A stretch of 21,311 bases of DNA from Sphingobacteriia bacterium. GTDB taxonomy: Bacteria; Bacteroidota; Bacteroidia; NS11-12g; UBA955. Location of the stretch: NCBI GenBank assembly GCA_021151535.1, contig JAGKXC010000031.1, positions 1 through 21,311 of the forward strand, in the 5' to 3' direction. Position numbers and translations under genes: made by a program. The notes under the pieces were generated by a model. That model searched no databases. It had not been told where the DNA came from and saw only the letters and a program-made list of their open reading frames with translations. The first letter of the stretch is position 1; each line of letters opens with the position of its first letter. Below are positions 1-6,650 of this stretch, one piece after another.

Positions 1-491
1 AATTCCCATAACATACTTAAATCTCGCCTAGTACTTTGCGCATCATCTTGATAGGTTTTTAAGGAAGAATCTGCAGGCAGAGCTTCAATGAGCTCTTGGA
101 TGAGTTCTATTTTATCTAAATCATCCATAATGCGCAATTCCTTTTTGGAGAATTTATCAGGATTTTCTTGAATGATTTTATTACAAAGACCGTGAAATGT
201 GTGAATAGGGATTTTGTGGGCATCAGGCCCCATAAATTTGCTCAATCGCTTTTGCATAGCGATGGCCCCTGCTTCAGTGTAAGTTAAACAAAGAATATTT
301 TGGGCTTGAATTTCTTGTGTTCTGAGAATATTTAAAATTCGGGTAGCAAGAATTTGGGTTTTTCCAGTTCCAGGACCTGCAATAACCATCACGGGCCCTT
401 CCGTAGTTTCTACTGCCTTTTTTTGTTCTGCGTTAAGCTTGTTGAATGAAGAAATAAAAATCTCTTCGTAATTTTCATTTTTACTTTGCAT
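1..491 (-). CDS. UvrD/Rep-family ATP-dependent DNA helicase, N-terminal part (runs off the window)
   Basis: Translating the minus strand from the ATG at 491 gives 163 residues that stay open to the window edge, so the C-terminal part is missing here. Superfamily 1 helicase motifs are visible in order: the Q-motif LNAEQKKAV (residues 19-27), Walker A GPGTGKT (39-45), motif Ia LTYTEAGA (69-76) and motif Ib IHTFHGLC (96-103). These bind ATP and single-stranded DNA and place it in DNA repair or replication helicases. The LTYTEAGAIAM form differs from the classic UvrD 'FTNKAA' and is, from memory, typical of the long Bacteroidota UvrD-like helicases, some of which carry a C-terminal nuclease; that part cannot be seen. 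It is divergent from the DUF1599 gene. The family is certain; the exact subfamily is not. Confidence 0.9.
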   Translation of the reverse strand, partial: MQSKNENYEEIFISSFNKLNAEQKKAVETTEGPVMVIAGPGTGKTQILATRILNILRTQEIQAQNILCLTYTEAGAIAMQKRLSKFMGPDAHKIPIHTFHGLCNKIIQENPDKFSKKELRIMDDLDKIELIQELIEALPADSSLKTYQDDAQSTRRDLSMLWE

Positions 492-497
492 GTTGTT

Positions 498-505
498 CGA
501 ATATA
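498..505 (-). promoter_or_regulatory. Probable -7 box of the helicase gene
   Basis: Read on the minus strand this is TATATTCG, one mismatch from the Bacteroidota -7 consensus TAnnTTTG. It ends 6 nt before the ATG at 491, so the transcript would be nearly leaderless. No clear TTG -33 element is seen at the expected distance. Confidence 0.35.
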
Positions 506-535
506 CAACGATTTCAAAATTGGATTTTAGAGAAT

Positions 536-568
536 TTGCTTCAAAAAAATCCAGAATGCTTAACTTCG
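536..568 (+). promoter_or_regulatory. Probable promoter of the DUF1599 gene
   Basis: TTG (536-538), a 22-nt spacer, then TAACTTCG (561-568), which is one mismatch from TAnnTTTG. The ATG follows 9 nt later. The TTG at 536 could be mistaken for a start codon of the same frame; its fit as a -33 element favours the ATG at 578 as the real start. Confidence 0.45.
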
Positions 569-577
569 CAACTGTCT

Positions 578-1108
578 ATGCAAAAAACACGCGAAGAATA
601 TAATGCAGTACTGCAGGATTGCAGGGATATTTTCATCCGAAAAAACAATGATTACGGCACTTCTTGGCGAAATTTTCGTCCTTCTAGTTTAACGGATCAA
701 TTGTTGATTAAAGCACTAAGAATTCGCAATATTGAACAAACTGGAGAAAATCGTGTTGGCGATGATATTCGCAGTGAATTTAAAGGCATAGTGAATTACG
801 GAATCATAGCATTGGTTCAATTAAAAGTAGAAGCGGGAACGGTATCGCCCGAAAATAATGAAGAAATATTGGCATTATACGATGCTGCCGCAACTGAAAC
901 CCGTGATTTGATGCTGATGAAAAATGCCGATTATGGAGAAGCTTGGAGAGAAATGCGTACTTCGAGTTTTACGGATATGATATTGGTAAAAATTGCAAGA
1001 ATCAAGCAAATTGAAGACAATTTGGGTAAAACAGATATTTCAGAAGGGGTAGATGCGAATTATCAAGACATCATCAACTATGCAATTTTCGCTTTGATCC
1101 GACTATAA
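578..1108 (+). CDS. DUF1599 (nucleotide-modification-associated domain 1) protein with two tandem domain copies
   Basis: A 176-residue soluble protein. It consists of two similar halves. Residues 11-80 contain DIFIRKNNDYGTSWR, then RIRNIEQ, then IVNYGIIALVQL; residues 104-176 contain DLMLMKNADYGEAWR, then RIKQIED, then IINYAIFALIRL. The repeated signature is (N/A)DYGxxWR...SSxTDxxLxKxxRIxxIE. This matches the DUF1599 family common in Bacteroidota, which Pfam links with nucleotide modification enzymes; no reaction is established. ATG 578 is preferred over the in-frame TTG at 536, which fits better as a promoter element. It lies just upstream of the BT_3928-type DoxX gene, an arrangement I recall from other Bacteroidota, but that gene appears to have its own promoter. 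Family assignment is good; function unknown. Confidence 0.85.
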   Translation: MQKTREEYNAVLQDCRDIFIRKNNDYGTSWRNFRPSSLTDQLLIKALRIRNIEQTGENRVGDDIRSEFKGIVNYGIIALVQLKVEAGTVSPENNEEILALYDAAATETRDLMLMKNADYGEAWREMRTSSFTDMILVKIARIKQIEDNLGKTDISEGVDANYQDIINYAIFALIRL

Positions 1109-1149
1109 TGTAGATTTTTGGACAGTATCTACCGTGTGAATTAGTATTA

Positions 1150-1181
1150 TTGCGGGGATCAAGTAAAAAATCCTTAATTTG
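1150..1181 (+). promoter_or_regulatory. Promoter of the BT_3928-permease-aroK operon
   Basis: TTG (1150-1152), a 21-nt spacer, then TTAATTTG (1174-1181), seven of eight positions matching TAnnTTTG. The inferred transcript would have a leader of about 25 nt before the ATG at 1212. Confidence 0.5.
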
Positions 1182-1211
1182 GTCTTTATTAAACTAGTAA
1201 ATCTGATTAAT

Positions 1212-2432
1212 ATGAAAATCCTGTTTGTTGTTGCCCGCGTGCTACTTGGCGTGTTGTTCGTATTCTCAGGACTCGTGAAACTGAATGATCCCTCAGGATT
1301 CTCCATCAAATTGGATGAATATTTTGATGTTTTTTCTCAAGCTTGGGGTGCGATTGGTTTTTTTCATTTTTTAAAATCCATTTCTTTGGGAATGTCGATG
1401 GGCTTCTGCGCCCTAGAAGTGATTTTGGGATTGGCAATTTTGTTGGGCTGGAATTTTAAAATCACGTTGCCTGTTACCGGCGGATTAATCCTCTTTTTTA
1501 CTTTTTTAACCTTTTATAGTGCTTATTATCATAAAGTTACAGATTGTGGATGTTTTGGCGATTTTCTTAAACTAAAACCTTGGCATTCCTTTTATAAGGA
1601 TTTGGCTTTGATGGCTATTTTTCTAGTGCTCTGGAAATTCAAGAACTATAATCGTCCGTTTTTTTCAATTCCTTTTGGCAATAGAACCATGATTTTACTT
1701 TCTTCATTAACACTTACTTTTGGAATGTATTGTTATTATTTCTTGCCAGTTTGGGATTTTTTGCCATATAAAGAGGGAAATGATATTCAGAAGATTATGA
1801 CTCATATACCTGAAGGACAAAGGGCTACAGATTCTTTTGATATTTTGTGGGTAATGCAAAAAGGTAATGATTCAGTAAAAGTGAAAACTGCTCAATATGC
1901 AGATTATGCAGCCAAAGGATGGCAATACAAAAACAGAATTAATCAATTGGTTATTGAAGGTTATAAATCACCCATCCATGATTTTTCCATTTACAATCCC
2001 ATTACTTCTGTAGATATGAAATCAACATTTCTGGAAAGTAAAGGATATCAGTTGGTTGCGGTAATACCGTATGTAGAGAAAGCCAATAATCAAGTTTTAA
2101 AAGACATCAATGCGTTGTTTTCAATTGTAAAAAAGGAATATGGTGATATTAAGGTTGAAAAACAATCCGATGTGAGTCAAGCGTTTGCTTTTTATGCATT
2201 AACTGCATCTTCCATGCAAAGTTTTCAATCTAAACAAAAAGAATTGGGTTTGTTGTCAATGGATTTCTATTTATCTGATCAGAAAATGCTACTAACCATG
2301 GCTAGATATAATCCTACGATATATTTATTTCATGGGGCGATGATAGAAAAGAAATGGAGTGGATTGTGGTTGCCAGATTTGGAAGAGATTTCAGAAATTT
2401 TACAAAAGGAACAAAATAAGATACGTTCATGA
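1212..2432 (+). CDS. DoxX/MauE-like inner-membrane protein, BT_3928 family
   Basis: A 406-residue protein. The first ~180 residues hold about five hydrophobic segments (near 4-22, 55-79, 86-105, 128-142 and 160-178), and the remainder is a soluble domain after the last membrane segment. The N-terminal VLFVFSGLVKLNDPSGF and the DCGCFGDFLKLKPW motif (residues 111-124, with the CGC cysteine pair) are hallmarks of the DoxX/MauE membrane family, members of which act in redox or disulfide chemistry. The two-part architecture fits the BT_3928 family of Bacteroidota, whose function is not known to me. The ATG at 1212 is preferred over the TTG at 1179, because that TTG lies inside the predicted -7 box. 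The stop overlaps the permease ATG (ATGA), so translation is probably coupled. Confidence 0.82.
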   Translation: MKILFVVARVLLGVLFVFSGLVKLNDPSGFSIKLDEYFDVFSQAWGAIGFFHFLKSISLGMSMGFCALEVILGLAILLGWNFKITLPVTGGLILFFTFLTFYSAYYHKVTDCGCFGDFLKLKPWHSFYKDLALMAIFLVLWKFKNYNRPFFSIPFGNRTMILLSSLTLTFGMYCYYFLPVWDFLPYKEGNDIQKIMTHIPEGQRATDSFDILWVMQKGNDSVKVKTAQYADYAAKGWQYKNRINQLVIEGYKSPIHDFSIYNPITSVDMKSTFLESKGYQLVAVIPYVEKANNQVLKDINALFSIVKKEYGDIKVEKQSDVSQAFAFYALTASSMQSFQSKQKELGLLSMDFYLSDQKMLLTMARYNPTIYLFHGAMIEKKWSGLWLPDLEEISEILQKEQNKIRS

Positions 2433-3478
2433 AACGATTAATGTCGTTTGCTGCCATTTTATTGGGTTTGGTGCTGTTAATATTCGTGTTGTTTCAAGCA
2501 TTACCTAATGCTAGCGAGAATTTGGTTTCACAAAGAACAGATGCAAAAACCAGGGCGGCAATAGAGCAAGAACTTGGTTTAAATCAGCCATTTTCTAAGC
2601 AATTATTGAGTTATTATAATGATTTATCGCCCGTTTCTATTTATCAGGTCGAGAATCCCAAATGCAAGAATTTGAGTGGAGTTTCAATGGCGATTGGTGA
2701 ATGTAGAAGTGTTTGGTTGAAGTGGCCTTATCTAAGAACGTCGTTTCAAACCAAACAAAAAGTAAGTTCAATGTTGATTAGTGCATTTTGGGGAACGATG
2801 ATTTTGGCCATTGCTTCTATGCTATTTGCATTGGTTATTGGGATTCCCATTGGCGTTTTGGCCGCAAAAACTAAAGGAACTTGGATTGATAATACATTGG
2901 TTTGGTTCAGTGCTTTGGGTATTTCCGTGCCGTCTTTTTTGTCAGCTCTGTTATTCTCTTGGTTGTTTGGATATGTTTGGGCATCTTATACAGGTTTATC
3001 GATGACAGGTAGTTTATGGGAGTTAGACCCATTTAGTGAATCGCCAGAAACAGTTGTTTATCATTGGGAGAATTTGATTTTGCCAACATTGGCTTTGGGG
3101 ATTCGCCCCTTGGCTGTGTTTGTGCAATTAACAAGAAATACCATGGTTGAGATACTTGACCAAGATTTTGTACGCTCAGCAAAAGCGAAAGGATTAAGTG
3201 AAAGAGAAGTGATTTGGAAACATGCATTTCCCAATGCGCTAAATCCGCTAATCACCAGTATTGGCGGCTGGTTTAGTAGTTTGTTGGCAGGATCCTTTTT
3301 TACCGAATATATTTTTCAATGGCGGGGATTAGGCAAGGTTACCATAGAGGCATTGCAACAAAGTGATTTTCCGGTGGTAATGGGTGGTGTTTTATTCACA
3401 GCTTGTGTGTTTTTCATTTTGCATATAGTTACAGAGTTTTTGTATGTTTGGATTGATCCTCGTGTAAAGTATGAATAA
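2429..3478 (+). CDS. ABC transporter permease, oligopeptide/dipeptide (DppB/OppB) type
   Basis: A 349-residue membrane protein. It has an N-terminal membrane segment (about 5-25), a periplasmic stretch with ELGLNQPFSKQLLSYYNDL, then a block of about five membrane segments from residue 115 on. The ABC permease 'EAA' coupling loop is clear: RSAKAKGLSEREVIWKHAFP (249-268), followed by the family-typical GSFFTEYIFQWRGLGK. This is the binding-protein-dependent transport permease fold used for oligopeptides, dipeptides or nickel. The start ATG overlaps the preceding stop by 4 nt, and its stop overlaps the aroK start by 8 nt. No partner permease, ATPase or binding protein is encoded nearby, so the substrate is open and the rest of the transporter must be elsewhere if it works as one. 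Confidence 0.88.
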   Translation: MKRLMSFAAILLGLVLLIFVLFQALPNASENLVSQRTDAKTRAAIEQELGLNQPFSKQLLSYYNDLSPVSIYQVENPKCKNLSGVSMAIGECRSVWLKWPYLRTSFQTKQKVSSMLISAFWGTMILAIASMLFALVIGIPIGVLAAKTKGTWIDNTLVWFSALGISVPSFLSALLFSWLFGYVWASYTGLSMTGSLWELDPFSESPETVVYHWENLILPTLALGIRPLAVFVQLTRNTMVEILDQDFVRSAKAKGLSEREVIWKHAFPNALNPLITSIGGWFSSLLAGSFFTEYIFQWRGLGKVTIEALQQSDFPVVMGGVLFTACVFFILHIVTEFLYVWIDPRVKYE

Positions 3479-3983
3479 AGTTTATTTGGTTGGGATGCCA
3501 GCCTCAGGGAAATCAACCACTGCTCGTTGGCTAGCTCAAAAGTTGGGCTGGGAATGGATTGATTTAGATGATCAAATTGAATCGCGTTTGGGAATGTCGG
3601 TTGAAATGGCTTTTGAATTACTTGGAGAGGATAAATTTCGCGAAACGGAACATGAAATTCTAAAAGAAACGTCGCAATTAAAACAGGCTGTAATTAGTTG
3701 TGGTGGCGGAACTGCGGCATTTTTTAATAATATGGAATGGATGAAAAATCAGGGTTTAACTTTGTATTTAAATACAGATTTAACGGTTTTAGCGCATAGA
3801 ATAGCCTTTCAATCGGGCAAAAGACCCTTATTTAAGGGGTTAAATGCAGATGGAATTTTGGAAAAGTTGGAAGAAATTCAGCAAAATAGGGGTGTTTTTT
3901 ATAGTGAGGCTAAAATTATTTGGAACAAACCTGAGCCAACGGAATTTCTGTATAGGGCTGTAAATCAATTAGTTGATAATTAA
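3471..3983 (+). CDS. aroK: Shikimate kinase
   Basis: A 170-residue cytosolic kinase that phosphorylates shikimate with ATP in the chorismate (aromatic amino acid) pathway. The P-loop GMPASGKST is at residues 8-16, IDLDDQIE follows at ~31, FRETE (binding arginine) near 57-61, the shikimate-binding CGGGTA near 77-82, and KRPLF in the lid region near 116-120. Length matches the family. The ATG at 3471 overlaps the permease stop (ATGAATAA), which makes it the last gene of a translationally coupled operon. No other aromatic-pathway gene is next to it. The identification rests on complete motifs and is secure. Confidence 0.92.
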   Translation: MNKVYLVGMPASGKSTTARWLAQKLGWEWIDLDDQIESRLGMSVEMAFELLGEDKFRETEHEILKETSQLKQAVISCGGGTAAFFNNMEWMKNQGLTLYLNTDLTVLAHRIAFQSGKRPLFKGLNADGILEKLEEIQQNRGVFYSEAKIIWNKPEPTEFLYRAVNQLVDN

Positions 3984-3992
3984 GTTTCTGGG

Positions 3993-4014
3993 TAATTCAC
4001 AAAATTGTGAATTA
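3993..4014. repeat. 22-bp palindrome between aroK and the HU promoter
   Basis: Arms TAATTCACAA (3993-4002) and TTGTGAATTA (4005-4014) are perfect inverted repeats around a central AA. There is no T-tract on either side, so it does not look like an intrinsic terminator. It lies about 40 bp upstream of the HU -33 element and could be a site for a dimeric regulator. Confidence 0.55.
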
Positions 4015-4053
4015 ATGGTGTAAAAGTATGCCAACCCCTTTGCCGTCATTCAC

Positions 4054-4083
4054 TTGACAAACTGAAATGAATAATTACTTTTG
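4054..4083 (+). promoter_or_regulatory. Promoter of the HU gene
   Basis: TTG (4054-4056, in context TTGAC), a 19-nt spacer, then TACTTTTG (4076-4083), a perfect match to the Bacteroidota -7 element TAnnTTTG. This is the best promoter in the window and fits a strongly expressed nucleoid protein. About 33 nt separate the -7 box from the ATG. Confidence 0.75.
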
Positions 4084-4116
4084 GAACATTAAACTTTAAA
4101 CGCAAATAAAACACTC

Positions 4117-4386
4117 ATGAACAAATCAGATTTGATCGGAAAGATGGCTAGCGATGCTGGCATCTCCAAGGCTCAAGCTACAGCAGCATTAAACAGCTTC
4201 ATCGGCGCTACTACTGGCGCATTAAAAGGTGGTGACAAAGTTATTTTGGTAGGATTCGGTACTTTCTCAGTTAGTGCTCGTGACGCACGTAAAGGTCGTA
4301 ACCCACAAACTGGTGCTGTTATCAATATCCCTGCTAAGAAAGTTGTACGTTTCAAAGCTGGTGCTGAATTAAACGGTGCTTTGTAA
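4117..4386 (+). CDS. HU family DNA-binding protein
   Basis: An 89-residue histone-like nucleoid protein that bends and compacts DNA as a dimer. It starts MNKSDLIGKMASDAGISKAQA (helical dimer core). The glycine-rich turn GFGTFSVSAR follows at ~48-57, then the DNA-contacting arm ARKGRNPQTGAVINIPAKK with the conserved proline (NIPA), and FKAGAELN. Length is normal for HU. It is monocistronic, with a strong promoter upstream (4054-4083) and a terminator right behind it. Its codons are less AT-biased than its neighbours', as is common in highly expressed genes. Confidence 0.96.
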   Translation: MNKSDLIGKMASDAGISKAQATAALNSFIGATTGALKGGDKVILVGFGTFSVSARDARKGRNPQTGAVINIPAKKVVRFKAGAELNGAL

Positions 4387-4407
4387 TCAAAAAAAAATTA
4401 CTAATCG

Positions 4408-4440
4408 AAAGGCTGTCCAAGTAGGGCGGCCTTTTTTATT
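4408..4440 (+). terminator. Intrinsic terminator of the HU gene
   Basis: Stem AAAGGCTG (4408-4415) pairs with CGGCCTTT (4427-4434) with one G-U wobble and an 11-nt loop, running directly into a T-rich tract. The T-tract merges with the -7 box of the next gene. Confidence 0.8.
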
Positions 4441-4444
4441 TTTG
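4437..4444 (+). promoter_or_regulatory. -7 box of the aminotransferase gene, close to the start codon
   Basis: TATTTTTG matches TAnnTTTG perfectly and ends 9 nt before the ATG at 4454. No TTG is seen at -33, where the HU terminator stem lies. A very short leader is inferred. Confidence 0.45.
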
Positions 4445-4453
4445 TAAAATTCT

Positions 4454-5650
4454 ATGCAGCATTCACCTAAATCCGCCTTTTTTCAATATCTAGCACAAAC
4501 ATCTCCTTCACCCATGGCATTAGAGATTGACTCTGCCGAGGGGAATTACTTAACGGATAGATCTGGCAAGCGTTACTTGGATTTGATAGCAGGAATTAGT
4601 GTTTGCAACATAGGGCATCAGCACCCCGCTGTAATTGCTGCCATTGAGAAACAAATTCACAGGCATTTACATGTTATGGTTTATGGTGAAGTGGTGCAAA
4701 ATTCACAAAGTGCCTATGGCGAAATGTTGGTACAATATTTACCGCCTTCTTTAAATTCTGTTTATTTCACAAATTCAGGAGCAGAGGCTATTGATGCAGC
4801 CATGAAATTGGCAAAACGTGCAACGGGTAAATTTGGTTTTGTTGCTCAAGAAAATTCGTATCATGGTTCTACCCAAGCACCACTATCATTAATGAGTGAT
4901 CCTTATTATACTGACCCCTATAAACCACTTTTAGGGCCAGTGTATTTTATCAAACAGAATCAAACAGATCAATTAGATACTATTCCATGGAAAAACATAG
5001 CAGCAATAATTATTGAATTGGTTCAAGCAGAAAACGGCACTACACCAGCGCAAATAGAATATATTCAAAGGATTCAAGAGTTATGTACATTAAATCATGT
5101 ATTGTTGGTTTTTGATGAAATACAAACAGGTTTTGGGAGAACAGGAAGTTTATTTGCCTTTGAACAATATAATGTGGTGCCTGATATTTTGATTCTTGGC
5201 AAAGCCCTTGGTGGAGGTATGCCAATGGGTGCCATTGTTGCAAGAAAAGAATTGATGCAACAGTTTGCTAGCAATCCCATTTTGGGTCACATAACTACAT
5301 TTGGTGGACATCCAGTTTCTGCCGCAGCAGGAAAGGCGGCGATGCAAGTTTTAATAGATGCAGATTTGAAGAAATCTGTAGCTTCTAAAGCGAACTTGTT
5401 TCGTGAACTGCTTGTACACCCTCGAATAACTTCTATTCAAGGTATGGGGTTGTTAATGTCTGTAGGATTATCAAGTTTTGATGAAGTGCTACAAGTAATT
5501 CCCAAATTTATTGAAAAAGGGGTCTTTACAGATTGGTTTTTATTTGCCAATAATCGATTTAGAATTTGCCCCCCATTAACCATAACAGAAAATGAGATTC
5601 GAACTTGTTGTCAAATAATTTTGTCTGTTTTGGATGAAATGAGCAAATAA
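4454..5650 (+). CDS. Class III PLP-dependent aminotransferase (acetylornithine/ornithine aminotransferase-like)
   Basis: A 398-residue cytosolic fold-type I PLP enzyme. Visible landmarks are YLDLIAGISVCNIGHQHP (41-58), the phosphate-binding TNSGAEA (106-112), the SYHGST loop (135-140), FDEIQTGFGRTG (220-231, Asp221 contacting the PLP pyridine nitrogen) and the Schiff-base lysine Lys250 in ILGKALGGGMPMGA. The motifs place it in aminotransferase class III, with closest feel to acetylornithine/ornithine or 4-aminobutyrate aminotransferases. The amino donor cannot be decided by eye, and no arginine or lysine biosynthesis gene is adjacent. It appears monocistronic, with its own -7 box at 4437. Confidence 0.88.
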   Translation: MQHSPKSAFFQYLAQTSPSPMALEIDSAEGNYLTDRSGKRYLDLIAGISVCNIGHQHPAVIAAIEKQIHRHLHVMVYGEVVQNSQSAYGEMLVQYLPPSLNSVYFTNSGAEAIDAAMKLAKRATGKFGFVAQENSYHGSTQAPLSLMSDPYYTDPYKPLLGPVYFIKQNQTDQLDTIPWKNIAAIIIELVQAENGTTPAQIEYIQRIQELCTLNHVLLVFDEIQTGFGRTGSLFAFEQYNVVPDILILGKALGGGMPMGAIVARKELMQQFASNPILGHITTFGGHPVSAAAGKAAMQVLIDADLKKSVASKANLFRELLVHPRITSIQGMGLLMSVGLSSFDEVLQVIPKFIEKGVFTDWFLFANNRFRICPPLTITENEIRTCCQIILSVLDEMSK

Positions 5651-5663
5651 TTTTAGGGGAATA

Positions 5664-5691
5664 TTCGCAAATGCTTGTTATATATTGCGAA
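5664..5691. repeat. Inverted repeat upstream of the lipoprotein operon
   Basis: TTCGCAA (5664-5670) and TTGCGAA (5685-5691) form perfect 7-bp arms around 14 nt. It overlaps the -33 element and most of the spacer of the predicted promoter at 5675-5706. No T-tract follows, so a regulator site is more likely than a terminator. Confidence 0.35.
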
Positions 5692-5706
5692 AGCGAAGTA
5701 AATTTG
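5675..5706 (+). promoter_or_regulatory. Promoter of the two-lipoprotein operon
   Basis: TTG (5675-5677), a 21-nt spacer, then TAAATTTG (5699-5706), a perfect TAnnTTTG. It lies downstream of the in-frame TTG at 5685, which argues against that codon as the start of the next gene. Confidence 0.5.
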
Positions 5707-5747
5707 TTTTTCTAACATCCCTTAAGGTGTTAAATCTGTATCCCATA

Positions 5748-6650
5748 GTGCAAAAAATAGCAAAGCCAATTTTCGGCTTATTCTTAGTATTTATTGGTGT
5801 TTTGGGGGTTCAATCTTGTGAGAATATTCATCAAAATCAGGGAGATGAGATTGAAACACATGATGAATATCTAGTTTTTCAGAATCAATTATTTTCAATT
5901 TTTGAAATTATTGAAGAAATCGCCGATCAAACAACTCCACAAGGACTTCCTGAGCATTGGAAATCGCCCATGTTGCCTAAAAATATTAAAATCGAAAAGA
6001 AAGATTCTTCATATTTGGATGGCAATGGAGTAGAGTTTGAAGTTGATTTTGGGACTTGGAAAAACAATATTCAACTTCCCTTAGATTTAGACGGAAAAGT
6101 AAAAGCGGGTAAGTTTAAAGTACGAATTGATAAATTTTATCAAGAAATTGGTTCACATATGTCGGTTGAATTTAATGGAAGCGAACCGTTTATGATTGGT
6201 GATTCTTCGGCGCCATTAACTTGGATGGGTGAAATGGAATTTATTAGAATGGATTTTAATCTCTTGAAAGTAACGGCCAATTCATTACAAATGGAAGTTT
6301 TGAATTTAAAAAGAACCGCTTCTTGTAATTTGAAAATTGAAAAAACTTCAGGAATGGGAACACCAGGCATTTTTGAAGATAGTTATAAGGTTTCTGGAGA
6401 TGTTTTAGCCAATGTTGATGAAGATGATTTGTTAAAAGTAACAATTAATTCTCCTCTGGTAAAGCGGGTGGAATGGGGGTGTTCAAGTTCACCTTTAAAA
6501 GGGATTTTAATCATTCAAGGCGAAAAAGACGAGAATAAGCAAGGGGTAACTGTTGATTTTGATCCTTTTAACAATGAAGCATGTGATGATTGGGTTAGGC
6601 TGCAATTTGCAGGCAAAACAAAAGATTTTAAAATTCCCATGAATCCATGA
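5748..6650 (+). CDS. Putative lipoprotein of unknown function, first of a related pair
   Basis: I do not recognise a named family. From GTG 5748 the protein has 300 residues. It starts MQKIAKPIFG followed by a hydrophobic stretch and a lipobox ending GVQSC (Cys24), so it is probably a lipoprotein. An in-frame TTG at 5685 would add 21 residues but lies upstream of the predicted -7 box, so I prefer GTG 5748; GTG 5727 is also possible. The body contains VEFEVDFGTW and DGKVKAGKFKVRI and ends in a motif VDFDPFNNEACDDW...AGKTKDF that recurs in the next gene. The 'DFG...DGxxxxGxI' pattern resembles a widespread group of Bacteroidota lipoproteins of unknown role. Its TGA overlaps the next ATG (ATGA). 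Confidence 0.7.
   Translation: MQKIAKPIFGLFLVFIGVLGVQSCENIHQNQGDEIETHDEYLVFQNQLFSIFEIIEEIADQTTPQGLPEHWKSPMLPKNIKIEKKDSSYLDGNGVEFEVDFGTWKNNIQLPLDLDGKVKAGKFKVRIDKFYQEIGSHMSVEFNGSEPFMIGDSSAPLTWMGEMEFIRMDFNLLKVTANSLQMEVLNLKRTASCNLKIEKTSGMGTPGIFEDSYKVSGDVLANVDEDDLLKVTINSPLVKRVEWGCSSSPLKGILIIQGEKDENKQGVTVDFDPFNNEACDDWVRLQFAGKTKDFKIPMNP

Noticed and set aside
1110..1132. Inverted repeat GTAGAT...ATCTAC after the DUF1599 stop, as a terminator
   Set aside because: Only 6-bp arms around 11 nt and no T-tract; it can occur by chance in AT-rich sequence.
5675..5747. TTG at 5685 as the start of the first lipoprotein
   Set aside because: It lies between the -33 and -7 elements of the best local promoter, and it would put a long charged stretch before the signal sequence.
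6140..6444. Minus-strand open frames inside the first lipoprotein gene
   Set aside because: Antisense shadows of a gene with signal sequence, operon overlap and a paralogue.
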